Source: Rhodospirillaceae bacterium
GTDB taxonomy: Bacteria; Pseudomonadota; Alphaproteobacteria; MPNO01; UBA2964
Assembly: GCA_002709075.1 (NCBI GenBank)
Contig: PAPV01000005.1
Location: forward strand, 153,989-217,988
Direction: 5' to 3'
DNA: 64,000 nucleotides
Within the stretch, counting starts at the first letter, position 1; each line of letters begins with the position of its first letter. The notes under the pieces were generated by a model, which was not told where the DNA came from, made no database searches, and was given only the letters and a program-made list of their open reading frames with translations. Both the position numbers and the translations under genes were made by a program. Below, piece by piece: positions 33,747-42,719 of the stretch.

Positions 33747-34597
33747 TACTGCCCTTTATAGTTAGGCTTACGTTTTTCAGAAAATGCTTGCAAACCCTCA
33801 GGCCGATCTTCAGAAAAATTAAGCATGTGAGCAAGGTCTCCTTCACCCAGAAAACCGTTGAACCGGCTTTGATCCAGACCGCGGTTAATCGCTTGCTTGC
33901 TCATCATTATACTTAAAGGACCATTATGTGCCATTTGATTAATTATTTCTTTGGCTTTTTTAATAGTATTACCCACTGGCACTACATGATTTACTATTCT
34001 GTATTCCTTTGCTTCATCAGCTTTAATAAGGCGTCCTGTCCAAATTAACTCTTTTGCTAGTTGAGGCCCAATCAGTCTTGGAAGATTTTGTGTTCCTCCC
34101 CCTCCAGGAATAAGACTATGTCGAACCTCAGGGAGTCCAAATTGGGCATTTTCTCCTGCAATAATTATATCCCCCCACATTGCAATCTCAAATCCTCCAC
34201 CAAGACAATATCCCTCGACAGCTGAAATAACCGGCTTAGTGTAGAAACATAATATTCGGTATAGCGATCTGTGAGGCATATGATTAAACCGAGCCCGATA
34301 GGAGTCAAACAACTCGTGATCAGAAATGGTCATATCTGATAAGTCCGCTCCTGCGCAGAATGCTTTTTCATTTCCACATAGAACGATAGCAACGATTTGG
34401 CGGTCTAATTCTACATCGACTAATGTATCTGCAATTTCTTGTGCCATTTCCGCATTCATAGAATTAAGTGTTTTCGGTCGATCGAACTGGATTTGGCAGA
34501 CCCCTCCACGTTTGATCACTTTGATAGACTTCTGCTTACGTTTTTGGTTTTTTAGATTTTTTGTACCCATATCTTGTTTTTCCGTTTTTAGCATCAT
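33746..34597 (-). CDS. Enoyl-CoA hydratase/isomerase family protein
   Basis: A 283-residue crotonase-fold protein. The oxyanion-hole segments are 'CGNEKAFCAGADLSDM' and 'EGYCLGGGFEIAMWGD', and the region 'FGLPEVRHSLIPGGGGTQNLPRLIG' (quoted in part: FGLPEVRHSLIPGG) follows. The fold catalyses hydration, isomerisation, ring opening or hydrolysis of acyl-CoAs. It heads an operon with UbiD paralogue 3 and the GMC gene, an unusual pairing because UbiD acts on free acids. A basic 30-residue N-terminal stretch precedes the domain; ATG 34570 is a possible shorter start. Confidence 0.9.
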   Translation of the reverse strand: MMLKTEKQDMGTKNLKNQKRKQKSIKVIKRGGVCQIQFDRPKTLNSMNAEMAQEIADTLVDVELDRQIVAIVLCGNEKAFCAGADLSDMTISDHELFDSYRARFNHMPHRSLYRILCFYTKPVISAVEGYCLGGGFEIAMWGDIIIAGENAQFGLPEVRHSLIPGGGGTQNLPRLIGPQLAKELIWTGRLIKADEAKEYRIVNHVVPVGNTIKKAKEIINQMAHNGPLSIMMSKQAINRGLDQSRFNGFLGEGDLAHMLNFSEDRPEGLQAFSEKRKPNYKGQ

Positions 34598-34717
34598 GAA
34601 GGATGCTCTTATGATTTAATATTATACTCTGATCATGTTGGGATCAAAGGCAAGCGTCAAGCAGTAGCTCAGCTCTTATCACTAGGTTATATTTTTTAAA
34701 GTCGCATTAACCCAGAA

Positions 34718-36229
34718 ATGGAAAGTTTTATGGAAAACTATAAAATGTATATCGGTGGGGATTTCGTCGATGCTGATAGTAATGAACGTTATGAAGTAAT
34801 AAATCCTTATAATGGAGAGGCCATAGCGTCTGTTCCTCGAGGAGGAGTCCGTGATGTTGATAAGGCGGTGGTTGCAGCTCGTAAGGCTTTTAATGAGGGT
34901 GCCTGGTCACAAATGTCGGGCGAAGAGAGGTCAGAACTGCTTTTGAAAGCAGCGTCAATTCTTAAACAAAGAATGAAGGAGTATGCCCGGCTTGAGTCTT
35001 TAGATTCAGGGGGGACTATCAATAAAACGCGCGCTGATGCTTTCTTGGCTGCAAGACAGTTGGCCTATTTTGGTGAACAAGCTGCTAATTACAATAATGA
35101 ACCGCAAGAAATCCAAGGATTAATGCGTGCAGGACGGCATTTTCATTATTTGATTCGAGAACCAATTGGAGTTTGTTCGCAAATTATACCATGGAATTTC
35201 CCGTATTTAATGGCTATCTGGAAACTTGGTCCTGCGCTAGCGACAGGCAATACCGTTGTATTGAAACCAGCCTCTTTAACACCAATTATGGCCATGGAGC
35301 TCGCAAAAATTTTTGATGAAATTGGTTTCCCAAAAGGAGTAGTGAATATAATTACCGGACCAGGTGATTCAATGGGGGAGGCTATGACGACGCACCCATT
35401 CGTTGATAAGGTGGCTTTTACTGGTTCAACCTCTGTTGGACGAAAAATTATGGCAAAAGCATCCGAAACAATGAAAAAGGTCACATTAGAGTGTGGAGGG
35501 AAGGCTGCAAACATTATTATGGACGATGCAGATTTGGATATAGCTATCGATGGTTCCATCTGGGCTAGTTTTTATCATCAAGGCCAAGTATGCGAAGCTG
35601 GAACTCGTCTAATGTTACCTGCTGAGGGGCATGATAGCTTTGTAGAGAAGATTGTTGAAAAACTGAATTCTGCTAAATTAGGAAACCCCTTGGATCCAGA
35701 AGTGCAGTTTGGGCCTTTAATATCTGCACCCCAGATGAATTCTGTTTTGGACTACATTAAGATTGGCAAACAGGAAGGTGCATTGCTCAAATGTGGAGGC
35801 AACCGCGCGTTAGGAAAAGAATTAGAGAAGGGTAATTTTGTTGAGCCAACAATATTTGTAAATGTTTCTAACGATATGAGGATTGCTCAGGAAGAAATTT
35901 TTGGTCCAGTCTTGAGTGTTATCAACTATAAAAATGTCGACCAAGCGATTTCAATGGCTAATGACTCAATTTATGGTCTATCAGCGGGTGTGTGGAGTGC
36001 AAATACGAATAGGGCAAAAAACGTTGCATCGAGATTACGAGCTGGAATGGTCTGGATCAACGAATGGCATATTTTGTCTGAACTTGCCCCCTTCGGCGGG
36101 TACAAACAAAGTGGTAACGGAAGAGAGTTTGGTGATGTAGGACTTAATGAATACACCGAACTAAAAACTTTATATGTTGATGATGCAAAAACTCGGAAAA
36201 ACAAACCATGGTACGACATGGTGGTTTGA
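34718..36229 (+). CDS. NAD(P)-dependent aldehyde dehydrogenase
   Basis: A 503-residue aldehyde dehydrogenase with the catalytic set Asn160 ('IIPWNFPYLM'), Glu258 ('VTLECGGKAAN') and Cys292 ('GQVCEAGTRL'). It oxidises aldehydes to acids in the cytoplasm. It is divergent from the hydratase-UbiD-GMC operon and may take the aldehyde made by the GMC oxidoreductase. The second ATG (34730) is an alternative start; neither has a strong ribosome-binding site. Confidence 0.92.
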   Translation: MESFMENYKMYIGGDFVDADSNERYEVINPYNGEAIASVPRGGVRDVDKAVVAARKAFNEGAWSQMSGEERSELLLKAASILKQRMKEYARLESLDSGGTINKTRADAFLAARQLAYFGEQAANYNNEPQEIQGLMRAGRHFHYLIREPIGVCSQIIPWNFPYLMAIWKLGPALATGNTVVLKPASLTPIMAMELAKIFDEIGFPKGVVNIITGPGDSMGEAMTTHPFVDKVAFTGSTSVGRKIMAKASETMKKVTLECGGKAANIIMDDADLDIAIDGSIWASFYHQGQVCEAGTRLMLPAEGHDSFVEKIVEKLNSAKLGNPLDPEVQFGPLISAPQMNSVLDYIKIGKQEGALLKCGGNRALGKELEKGNFVEPTIFVNVSNDMRIAQEEIFGPVLSVINYKNVDQAISMANDSIYGLSAGVWSANTNRAKNVASRLRAGMVWINEWHILSELAPFGGYKQSGNGREFGDVGLNEYTELKTLYVDDAKTRKNKPWYDMVV

Positions 36230-36302
36230 ATATTAGAAAATATTAATTAAGATACGTTTGAGCTCAATTCTTCTGCTTTTCATTAATAATTTGGAGATAT
36301 AA

Positions 36303-37286
36303 ATGTTAAATGCTGCAATTATTGGGCTCGGTCGTTGGGGACGCTATCTCGTAGACTCGGTGCAGGGAAAAAGTAAAAAAATTCGTTTCGTCGCAGGGTA
36401 TACCAAGACAAAGTCTAATGCTCAAGAATATTGTGATGATGCAAGCATAGATTTGCGAGATGACTACTTCGAGATAACAAATGATCCAGATGTAGACGCA
36501 GTGGTGCTTGCAACACCTCACACACAACACGCAAAACAGATTATTGCTGCGGCGGAAGCTGGAAAACATGTTTTTACTGAAAAACCGTTCGCATTAAATT
36601 CTGCTTCAGCGAAATCCGCTGTGCAAGCTTGTAAAAAATCAGGAGTTACTATTGCGCTCGGACACAATCGGCGGTTCATGGAAAATATAATGGCAATGAA
36701 GGCTATGGTCGATAATGGAGAATTAGGAACATTGCTCCATATTGATGGCAATCAATCTGCTGATTTAGGTGCTGCTGTAACCACTTGGCGAAATTCCCGA
36801 GATGAGAGCCCCGCGGGCGGCATGACATCGTTGGGAATTCATGCCTTAGATTGTATGATTCACCTTGGTGGACGAGTTGCTGAAATCGATTGCTACAGCA
36901 CACGTCGGTCCACAAAATTAAATATTGATGACGCTACAGCATCTTTGGTTCGTTTTGAAAACGGAATGACTGGCACACTAGTGTCGTTGGCAGCTACACC
37001 ACGTATTTGGCACATAAGAATTTTTGGTTCTGAGGCGTGGGTTGAAGCAAATAATCATCGCACATTATCAATTTGTAGAGGTGGTAGTATAGAAGTAAAA
37101 AATTTTGTGGACAGTCCATACCCACATTTATCATCATTAAGTTACGAGTTGGAAGCTTTTGCTGAGGAGGCATTAGGGGGGCTGCCATACATTATTCCAC
37201 CGGACCAGATGGTTCATGGAGTGGCAGTTTTGGAAGCAATTATTAAGAGTGCGGAAAGTGGAAAAAGAGTAAAACCGATTTTTTAA
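36303..37286 (+). CDS. Gfo/Idh/MocA-family oxidoreductase
   Basis: A 327-residue NAD(P)-dependent dehydrogenase. It has the Rossmann motif 'AIIGLGRWGRYL' at the N-terminus, 'TEKPFALN' (the EKP motif of the family) and a C-terminal substrate domain with 'GGMTSLGIHALDCMIHLGG', whose His/Asp residues form the usual catalytic region. Members oxidise sugars, inositols or reduce biliverdin-like compounds. GGAG 9 nt upstream supports the ATG. It lies 73 nt after the aldehyde dehydrogenase gene and may be co-transcribed. Confidence 0.88.
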   Translation: MLNAAIIGLGRWGRYLVDSVQGKSKKIRFVAGYTKTKSNAQEYCDDASIDLRDDYFEITNDPDVDAVVLATPHTQHAKQIIAAAEAGKHVFTEKPFALNSASAKSAVQACKKSGVTIALGHNRRFMENIMAMKAMVDNGELGTLLHIDGNQSADLGAAVTTWRNSRDESPAGGMTSLGIHALDCMIHLGGRVAEIDCYSTRRSTKLNIDDATASLVRFENGMTGTLVSLAATPRIWHIRIFGSEAWVEANNHRTLSICRGGSIEVKNFVDSPYPHLSSLSYELEAFAEEALGGLPYIIPPDQMVHGVAVLEAIIKSAESGKRVKPIF

Positions 37287-37580
37287 AAGTAACAACCTTG
37301 TTTTTTTTAAAAAAAAAATTAAGTGTTCGATGGTATGTGCTTTAACATCGATATAACTTACTAGTTCTGGAGTTTGCATATAAATATAATTTGACAGTCT
37401 ACATACATGGGTTTTTTTAACTGTGTACGGTAAACATTGTAGCACGATTGGCTTAACGGAGCTTTGTTATTGTGGAATAGTTTCAAGAAATCTGTTCCCT
37501 TTCTTAACATCCAAAATCATTTCGGTTAAAATAATAGGCATGTGAATTCATGGTTTTAATTGCTATTACAGTTAATAAGG

Positions 37581-38288
37581 ATGGCTGAAAATAAAAATTC
37601 TTTGCCCCAGTCGGCGCGTAATAAGGATGTTCAATCTTTTTTGGATGAACTGGCATCCATGCAGATTGTAAAATCTGGATGTACTCGTGGGAGGCTTATT
37701 TTTGCTCTAGACGCAACCGCAAGCCGAGAACCCACTTGGGACAACGCATGTCAAACGCAAGGTGAAATGTTTTATGCGACTCAAGAATTGGGCGGGTTGG
37801 ATGTCCAGCTAGTATTTTATCGTGGATTTGGGGAGTGCAAAACTAGCCCTTGGGTAAGTTCTTCTGTGGACCTTGTGAACCGTATGACAAAGGTTTTTTG
37901 TCTTGGTGGCCGCACCCAAATTGGTAAAATTTTTAAACACACATTGAGACAAACAGAAAAAGAACAGGTTAATGCTCTAGTTTTTGTTGGTGATTGTATA
38001 GAGGAAGATATTGATAAACTATGCGATTTGGCAGGTAAATTGGGTGTAATGGGAGTACCTATTTTTGTTTTCCAGGAAGGAATAGATCCCGCAGCGACCC
38101 GTGGTTTTCAACAATTTGCTCGGCTCACAGGCGGAGCGCACTGTCAATTTGACCCCGGATCCGCTGAAGAATTGAAAATATTATTGGCGGCGGTTGCGGT
38201 ATTTGCAAGTGGTGGGCGGAAAGCTCTGAAGGACTTTGAAAACCGTAGGGGGGAATCGGTTGCAAGAATTACATCTCAGGTAAGATAA
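37581..38288 (+). CDS. VWA-domain protein
   Basis: About 235 residues with a von Willebrand factor A-like fold: 'RLIFALDATASREPTWD' carries a DxTxS version of the metal-ion-dependent adhesion motif, and 'ALVFVGDCIEED' supplies a later acidic residue. It is cytoplasmic by sequence. It is followed 1 nt later by a membrane-anchored J-domain gene; this pair recurs in alphaproteobacteria as I recall, but its job is not established. The start is uncertain: ATG 37581 has AAGG directly next to it, and TTG 37560 is in frame upstream. Confidence 0.8.
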   Translation: MAENKNSLPQSARNKDVQSFLDELASMQIVKSGCTRGRLIFALDATASREPTWDNACQTQGEMFYATQELGGLDVQLVFYRGFGECKTSPWVSSSVDLVNRMTKVFCLGGRTQIGKIFKHTLRQTEKEQVNALVFVGDCIEEDIDKLCDLAGKLGVMGVPIFVFQEGIDPAATRGFQQFARLTGGAHCQFDPGSAEELKILLAAVAVFASGGRKALKDFENRRGESVARITSQVR

Positions 38289-38289
38289 A

Positions 38290-38997
38290 ATGGCTTGGTT
38301 GGTTTTCGGAATCACTGGTGTTGTCGGATTAATACTTATTATTCGTGGCTTACGAAGTATTAATTCACGAATGGCGTTTAAATTTATCCTGTGGATTTTT
38401 GGAGGGATCACGGCAGGAATTCTAACATTAATTGCTATACGTGGTGGCATTGGATATGCGATTGCAGCAGGGTCATTCATTTTGCCACTTTTTTTACGGT
38501 GGCGACAGGTTAGGCAGTATTTTAAAAATATGAAAGGCCCATCCTCTGGAACAAACAGTGGTGTGGAAACTCGTTATTTTAGAATGACTTTGGATCACGA
38601 TACAGGTGAACTCGATGGACTGATTTTGTTTGGAAAATATAAGGGGCGTAAGCTTAGCCAATTGCCATTGGAACTAATTTTGGAGTTGTTAGCTGAGTGT
38701 CGTGTCAACGACCCTAATTCAACAACGGTTCTTGAAGCATACCTCGATCGCGTTCACGGAACAAGCTGGCGTTCAGCTGAGGCAGGTAATGATACTTCTG
38801 CTTCATCCTCAAGGAATGGTTCTATGACACATCAAGAGGCCTTAGAAATATTAGGGCTCTCCGAGGGTGCCTCATTGACAGATATCAAACGTGCACATCG
38901 CGAAATGATGAAAAAGCATCACCCTGATCAAGGAGGCTCTAATTACATGGCCTCCAAACTAAATCAAGCAAAATCAAGGCTTCTAAAAAATCGCTAA
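38290..38997 (+). CDS. Membrane-anchored DnaJ-domain protein
   Basis: A 235-residue protein with two or three hydrophobic helices in the first 75 residues, a central linker with 'LDGLILFGKYKGRKLSQL', and a C-terminal J domain (about 175-235) with the HPD tripeptide in 'KKHHPDQGGS'. The layout, membrane N-terminus and C-terminal J domain, recalls the mitochondrial import factor Pam18/Tim14. It should stimulate a DnaK-type ATPase at the inner membrane. It is coupled to the VWA gene. Confidence 0.87.
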   Translation: MAWLVFGITGVVGLILIIRGLRSINSRMAFKFILWIFGGITAGILTLIAIRGGIGYAIAAGSFILPLFLRWRQVRQYFKNMKGPSSGTNSGVETRYFRMTLDHDTGELDGLILFGKYKGRKLSQLPLELILELLAECRVNDPNSTTVLEAYLDRVHGTSWRSAEAGNDTSASSSRNGSMTHQEALEILGLSEGASLTDIKRAHREMMKKHHPDQGGSNYMASKLNQAKSRLLKNR

Positions 38998-39106
38998 TTA
39001 TTTGGCGTTCTTGCGTTTTTAACTAGATTTATGGCACATAGAGCACGCCCGTTCACAAATTTGGCGGGTAAAATAGCGTTTATGTTTATGATAAAAGGTA
39101 ATAATA

Positions 39107-39976
39107 ATGATAAAAAGCGTGCGAAAAGCGGTATTTCCAGTTGGCGGTATGGGAACCCGTTTCTTGCCAGTCACCAAGGCTATGCCTAAGGAAATGTTAC
39201 CTGTGGTTGATAAGCCGCTTATTCAATACGCGGTTGAGGAAGCACAGTTAGCTGGTATTGAGGAGTTCATATTTGTGACAGGCAGAGGTAAAACAGCTAT
39301 TGAAGATCATTTTGATCATTCCATAGAACTTGAGTTGGCGATGACCGCACGTGGAAAAGAGAATGAAGCATCAATTGGTCGTCCGATGTTTTGCCCCGGG
39401 AAGGTGGCTTACACTCGTCAGCAAGAACCACTTGGTTTAGGTCATGCCGTATGGTGTGCCAGAGAATTGGTAGGGGATGAACCATTTGCAATCTTGCTGG
39501 CAGACGACTTATTAATGGCAGATATTCCTTGTTTGAAACAAATGATTTCGAGTTATGAGGAAACAGGTGGAAATGTGGTAGCCGTTATGGATATTCCACC
39601 TAATCACACAGATCGCTACGGAATAATTAATCCAGGTTGCGAGAAAAATAGGTTGGTTGAAGTTAGGGGCCTTGTGGAAAAGCCTAGTCCTGAAGATGCA
39701 CCTTCGACTCTATCTGTGGTAGGCCGGTACATTTTGTTACCGGATATATTCAAGCATCTGGATCGGCAGAACGTTGGTGCTGGTGGTGAAGTGCAGTTAA
39801 CAGACTCCATGGAAAAAATGATAGGTAAGGATCCGTTTCATGGATTGCGTTTCATAGGGAAACGATTTGATTGCGGAGATAAGATAGGATTCCAAGAAGC
39901 AAACATTGCCTTTGCAATGGAACGCGAAGACCTGAGAGATCCGCTATTGAAAATTTTAGCGCGATACTCCGAGTAG
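39107..39976 (+). CDS. galU: UTP-glucose-1-phosphate uridylyltransferase
   Basis: A 289-residue nucleotidyltransferase. The N-terminal sugar-nucleotide binding signature is 'FPVGGMGTRFLPVTKAMPKEM', followed by 'PLIQYAVEEA', 'EPLGLGHAVWCA' and 'LLADDLLM', with the metal-binding Asp. It makes UDP-glucose from UTP and glucose-1-phosphate for lipopolysaccharide or exopolysaccharide. The next gene uses its product, and the following phosphohexomutase can supply its substrate, so the three form a functional set. Confidence 0.95.
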   Translation: MIKSVRKAVFPVGGMGTRFLPVTKAMPKEMLPVVDKPLIQYAVEEAQLAGIEEFIFVTGRGKTAIEDHFDHSIELELAMTARGKENEASIGRPMFCPGKVAYTRQQEPLGLGHAVWCARELVGDEPFAILLADDLLMADIPCLKQMISSYEETGGNVVAVMDIPPNHTDRYGIINPGCEKNRLVEVRGLVEKPSPEDAPSTLSVVGRYILLPDIFKHLDRQNVGAGGEVQLTDSMEKMIGKDPFHGLRFIGKRFDCGDKIGFQEANIAFAMEREDLRDPLLKILARYSE

Positions 39977-40006
39977 CGGAAGATTTAAAAAATCAAAGGT
40001 GCGTAT

Positions 40007-41329
40007 ATGAAAATCGCAATGATTGGAACTGGATATGTAGGTTTAGTATCCGGCACATGTTTTTCAGAGTTTGGTGTTAATGTTACTTGTGTTGATAAAG
40101 ATAAAGCTACGATAAAGAAGCTCTTGGGCGGCGAGTGCCCGATATTTGAACCTGGCCTTGCACCCTTGGTTTCTTCGAATGTTTCTTCTGGGAGACTAGC
40201 CTTCACCACAGATTTAAAAAAAGCAGTTTCCCAGGCTGATGCAGTGTTTATTGCAGTTGGAACTCCTAGCAGACGCGGGGATGGACATGCAGATCTTACT
40301 TATGTTTATGAGGCTGCGGCTGAGATTGCCGAAGCTATTGAGGGTTATACAGTGGTGGTTACCAAATCTACGGTGCCGGTGGGAACTGGTCGCAAGGTCA
40401 AGCAAGTTATAATCAATACGAATCATGATGCGGATTTTGATGTTGCATCTAATCCTGAATTTTTGCGGGAAGGGTCAGCAATCAATGATTTCATGCGGCC
40501 TGATCGAGTAGTAATCGGAACTGACTGCCCACGATCAGAAAATATTCTACGTGAACTTTATCGGCCACTTTACCTCAGGGAAACACCTATTGTTGCAACG
40601 GAATTAGAAACCGCAGAATTAATAAAGTATGCCGCTAATAGTTTTCTAGCAACTAAGATTACATTTATTAATGAATTTGCAGACCTTTGTGAAAAAATTG
40701 GAGCTAATATTCACGATGTGGCAAGAGGTATTGGTCTCGATGGAAGAATTGGAAATAAATTTTTGCATGCTGGCCCAGGATATGGCGGATCTTGTTTTCC
40801 TAAAGATACTCTGGCGTTGGTGAAAACTGCGCAGGACTTTTCTTCCCCAGTAAGAATTGTAGAAACGGTTATCGAAATAAATACCAAACGTAAGATAGCT
40901 ATGGCAGAGAAAATAATAGGGGCATGCAATGGGTCTGTTGAGGGTAAAACACTAGCTATTCTTGGGCTAACATTTAAACCAAATACTGATGACCTGCGAG
41001 ATAGTCCCAGTTTAACAATTATACCAATATTGCAGGCAAAAGGAGCTGAAATTCGTGCGTATGACCCTGAGGGAATGGAGGAAGCAGCAGCCAGTTTTGA
41101 TGGCGTAACTTTCTGCGCGGGTCCTTATGAAACTATAGAAAATTCAGACGCCCTGGTAATTTTAACTGAGTGGAATTCTTTTCGTGCTCTCGATATGAAG
41201 CGAATTAAGAAATTGTTAAAAAATCCAACAATAGTCGATTTAAGAAATATTTACGTTCCTCAAGATATGGAAAACGCAGGCTTTGTTTATCATAGTATCG
41301 GAAGGTCATCAGCGAGAAAGGAAAGATAA
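40007..41329 (+). CDS. ugd: UDP-glucose 6-dehydrogenase
   Basis: A 440-residue NAD-dependent enzyme oxidising UDP-glucose to UDP-glucuronate. It has the N-terminal Rossmann motif 'MIGTGYVGLVSGTCFSEFG', 'STVPVGTGRKV', 'SNPEFLREGSA', and the catalytic Cys in 'GPGYGGSCFPKDTLAL'. The C-terminal UDP-binding domain has 'LGLTFKPNTDDLRDSPS'. It starts 30 nt after galU and ends directly against the phosphohexomutase gene. Confidence 0.95.
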   Translation: MKIAMIGTGYVGLVSGTCFSEFGVNVTCVDKDKATIKKLLGGECPIFEPGLAPLVSSNVSSGRLAFTTDLKKAVSQADAVFIAVGTPSRRGDGHADLTYVYEAAAEIAEAIEGYTVVVTKSTVPVGTGRKVKQVIINTNHDADFDVASNPEFLREGSAINDFMRPDRVVIGTDCPRSENILRELYRPLYLRETPIVATELETAELIKYAANSFLATKITFINEFADLCEKIGANIHDVARGIGLDGRIGNKFLHAGPGYGGSCFPKDTLALVKTAQDFSSPVRIVETVIEINTKRKIAMAEKIIGACNGSVEGKTLAILGLTFKPNTDDLRDSPSLTIIPILQAKGAEIRAYDPEGMEEAAASFDGVTFCAGPYETIENSDALVILTEWNSFRALDMKRIKKLLKNPTIVDLRNIYVPQDMENAGFVYHSIGRSSARKER

Positions 41330-42709
41330 TTGATTAGACATTCTTTTGATCCAACTATCTTACGAGAATATGATATTCGCGGTGTGTTCAATAAAAATTT
41401 ATCCAAAGCCGACGCTAAAGCTGTTGGGTTGTCCTTTGGTACAGTGGTAAAGGAAAGCGGTGGCATAACCATATGTGTAGGATATGATGGACGGTTCAGC
41501 TCTTTAGAGTTGGAGAATAATGCCGTCGAGGGGCTTTTGAGCTGTGGGTTAAAAATCAGCCGTATAGGTCTTTGTAGCACACCGATGCTCTACTATGCTG
41601 TGCACAAATTGCAAGCAGACGCTGGATTGATGGTTTCAGGATCGCATAATCCGCCTGAACATAATGGTTTTAAGATGGTCTTGGACCGGAGGCCATTTTT
41701 TGGTGGTGAAATTAAAAAACTCGGTAAAATTTCTTCCTCAGGAAACTGGAGCACAGGAAAAGGCGTGGCTGAAGATGTTAACATATTCGATGAATACGTC
41801 CAGCGTTTAAGATCTGACTTTAGAGGTGAGCACAGTTTCAAGGTTGCGTGGGATGCAGGAAATGGATCAGCTGGTCCTGCAATGTCAGCTATTTGTTCAA
41901 AACTTCCCGGTGAGCACATACTAATGAATGCTGAAGTAGACGGAAGTTTTCCTAATCATCACCCCGATCCAACCGTACCAGAATATCTTAGGCAATTGCA
42001 GATGGAGGTTTGTCAATCTGAATGTGATTTAGGTTTCGCGTTCGATGGTGATGGTGATCGATTAGGTGTGGTGGATGGTAAAGGCCGCATCATATGGGGT
42101 GATCAATTAATGGTTTTTTTTGCGGCAGATGTTCTTAAAGAAAATCCGGGAGCGAAGATTATAGCTGATGTTAAAGCAAGCCAGATTTTGTTTGATGAAA
42201 TTGCTCGAATGGGCGGTAAACCAGTGATGTGGCGCACAGGTCATTCTGTTATAAAATCACATATGGCAGAGATTGGTGCACCCCTCGCGGGAGAGATGAG
42301 TGGGCATATTTTTTTTGCGGATAAATGGTTTGGGTTTGACGATGGTTTATATGCTGCTGTTAGATTATTGAATTTTCTAGATGGCAAAGAACATTCACTT
42401 GCAGAAATTTTTGATAATCTTCCGAAGGCGGTTAACACTCCGGAGTTGAGATTTCAATGCAACGATACCAGAAAATTTGATGTTATCAAAGAGGTATATC
42501 AAAGGGTAAGAAGTCTTGATGTGAAAATTAACATTGTGGATGGTTTACGAGTACAAAATGCAGATGGTTGGTGGTTACTTCGTGCGTCCAATACTCAGGA
42601 TGCATTGGTTGCAAGATGTGAGGCGGAGGATTTGATTGGGTTGCAGAGGCTACGTGACACTCTAGTTTCGCAACTTTGCAAGAGTGGAGTAGAACCACCT
42701 AGTTTTTGA
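41330..42709 (+). CDS. Phosphomannomutase/phosphoglucomutase
   Basis: A 459-residue alpha-D-phosphohexomutase, the length of AlgC-type bifunctional enzymes. The phosphoserine loop is 'VSGSHNPPEHNGFK', the magnesium loop 'FAFDGDGDRLGVVD', the sugar-binding loop 'GEMSGHIFF', and the C-terminal phosphate-binding region 'RVQNADGWWLLRASNTQ'. It interconverts hexose 1- and 6-phosphates. It starts with TTG at the very next base after the ugd stop. It is convergent with the DD-carboxypeptidase gene (10-nt gap). Confidence 0.93.
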   Translation: MIRHSFDPTILREYDIRGVFNKNLSKADAKAVGLSFGTVVKESGGITICVGYDGRFSSLELENNAVEGLLSCGLKISRIGLCSTPMLYYAVHKLQADAGLMVSGSHNPPEHNGFKMVLDRRPFFGGEIKKLGKISSSGNWSTGKGVAEDVNIFDEYVQRLRSDFRGEHSFKVAWDAGNGSAGPAMSAICSKLPGEHILMNAEVDGSFPNHHPDPTVPEYLRQLQMEVCQSECDLGFAFDGDGDRLGVVDGKGRIIWGDQLMVFFAADVLKENPGAKIIADVKASQILFDEIARMGGKPVMWRTGHSVIKSHMAEIGAPLAGEMSGHIFFADKWFGFDDGLYAAVRLLNFLDGKEHSLAEIFDNLPKAVNTPELRFQCNDTRKFDVIKEVYQRVRSLDVKINIVDGLRVQNADGWWLLRASNTQDALVARCEAEDLIGLQRLRDTLVSQLCKSGVEPPSF

Positions 42710-42719
42710 CTTTATTCTC

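Noticed and set aside
34630-34646. TGATC-N7-GATCA between the hydratase and aldehyde dehydrogenase starts as a regulator site
   Set aside because: Five-base arms only, no regulator gene nearby and no match to a motif I can name.
37297-37322. T-run followed by A-run after the Gfo/Idh/MocA gene as a terminator
   Set aside because: A pure T/A palindrome without a G+C stem; low-complexity sequence rather than a Rho-independent terminator.
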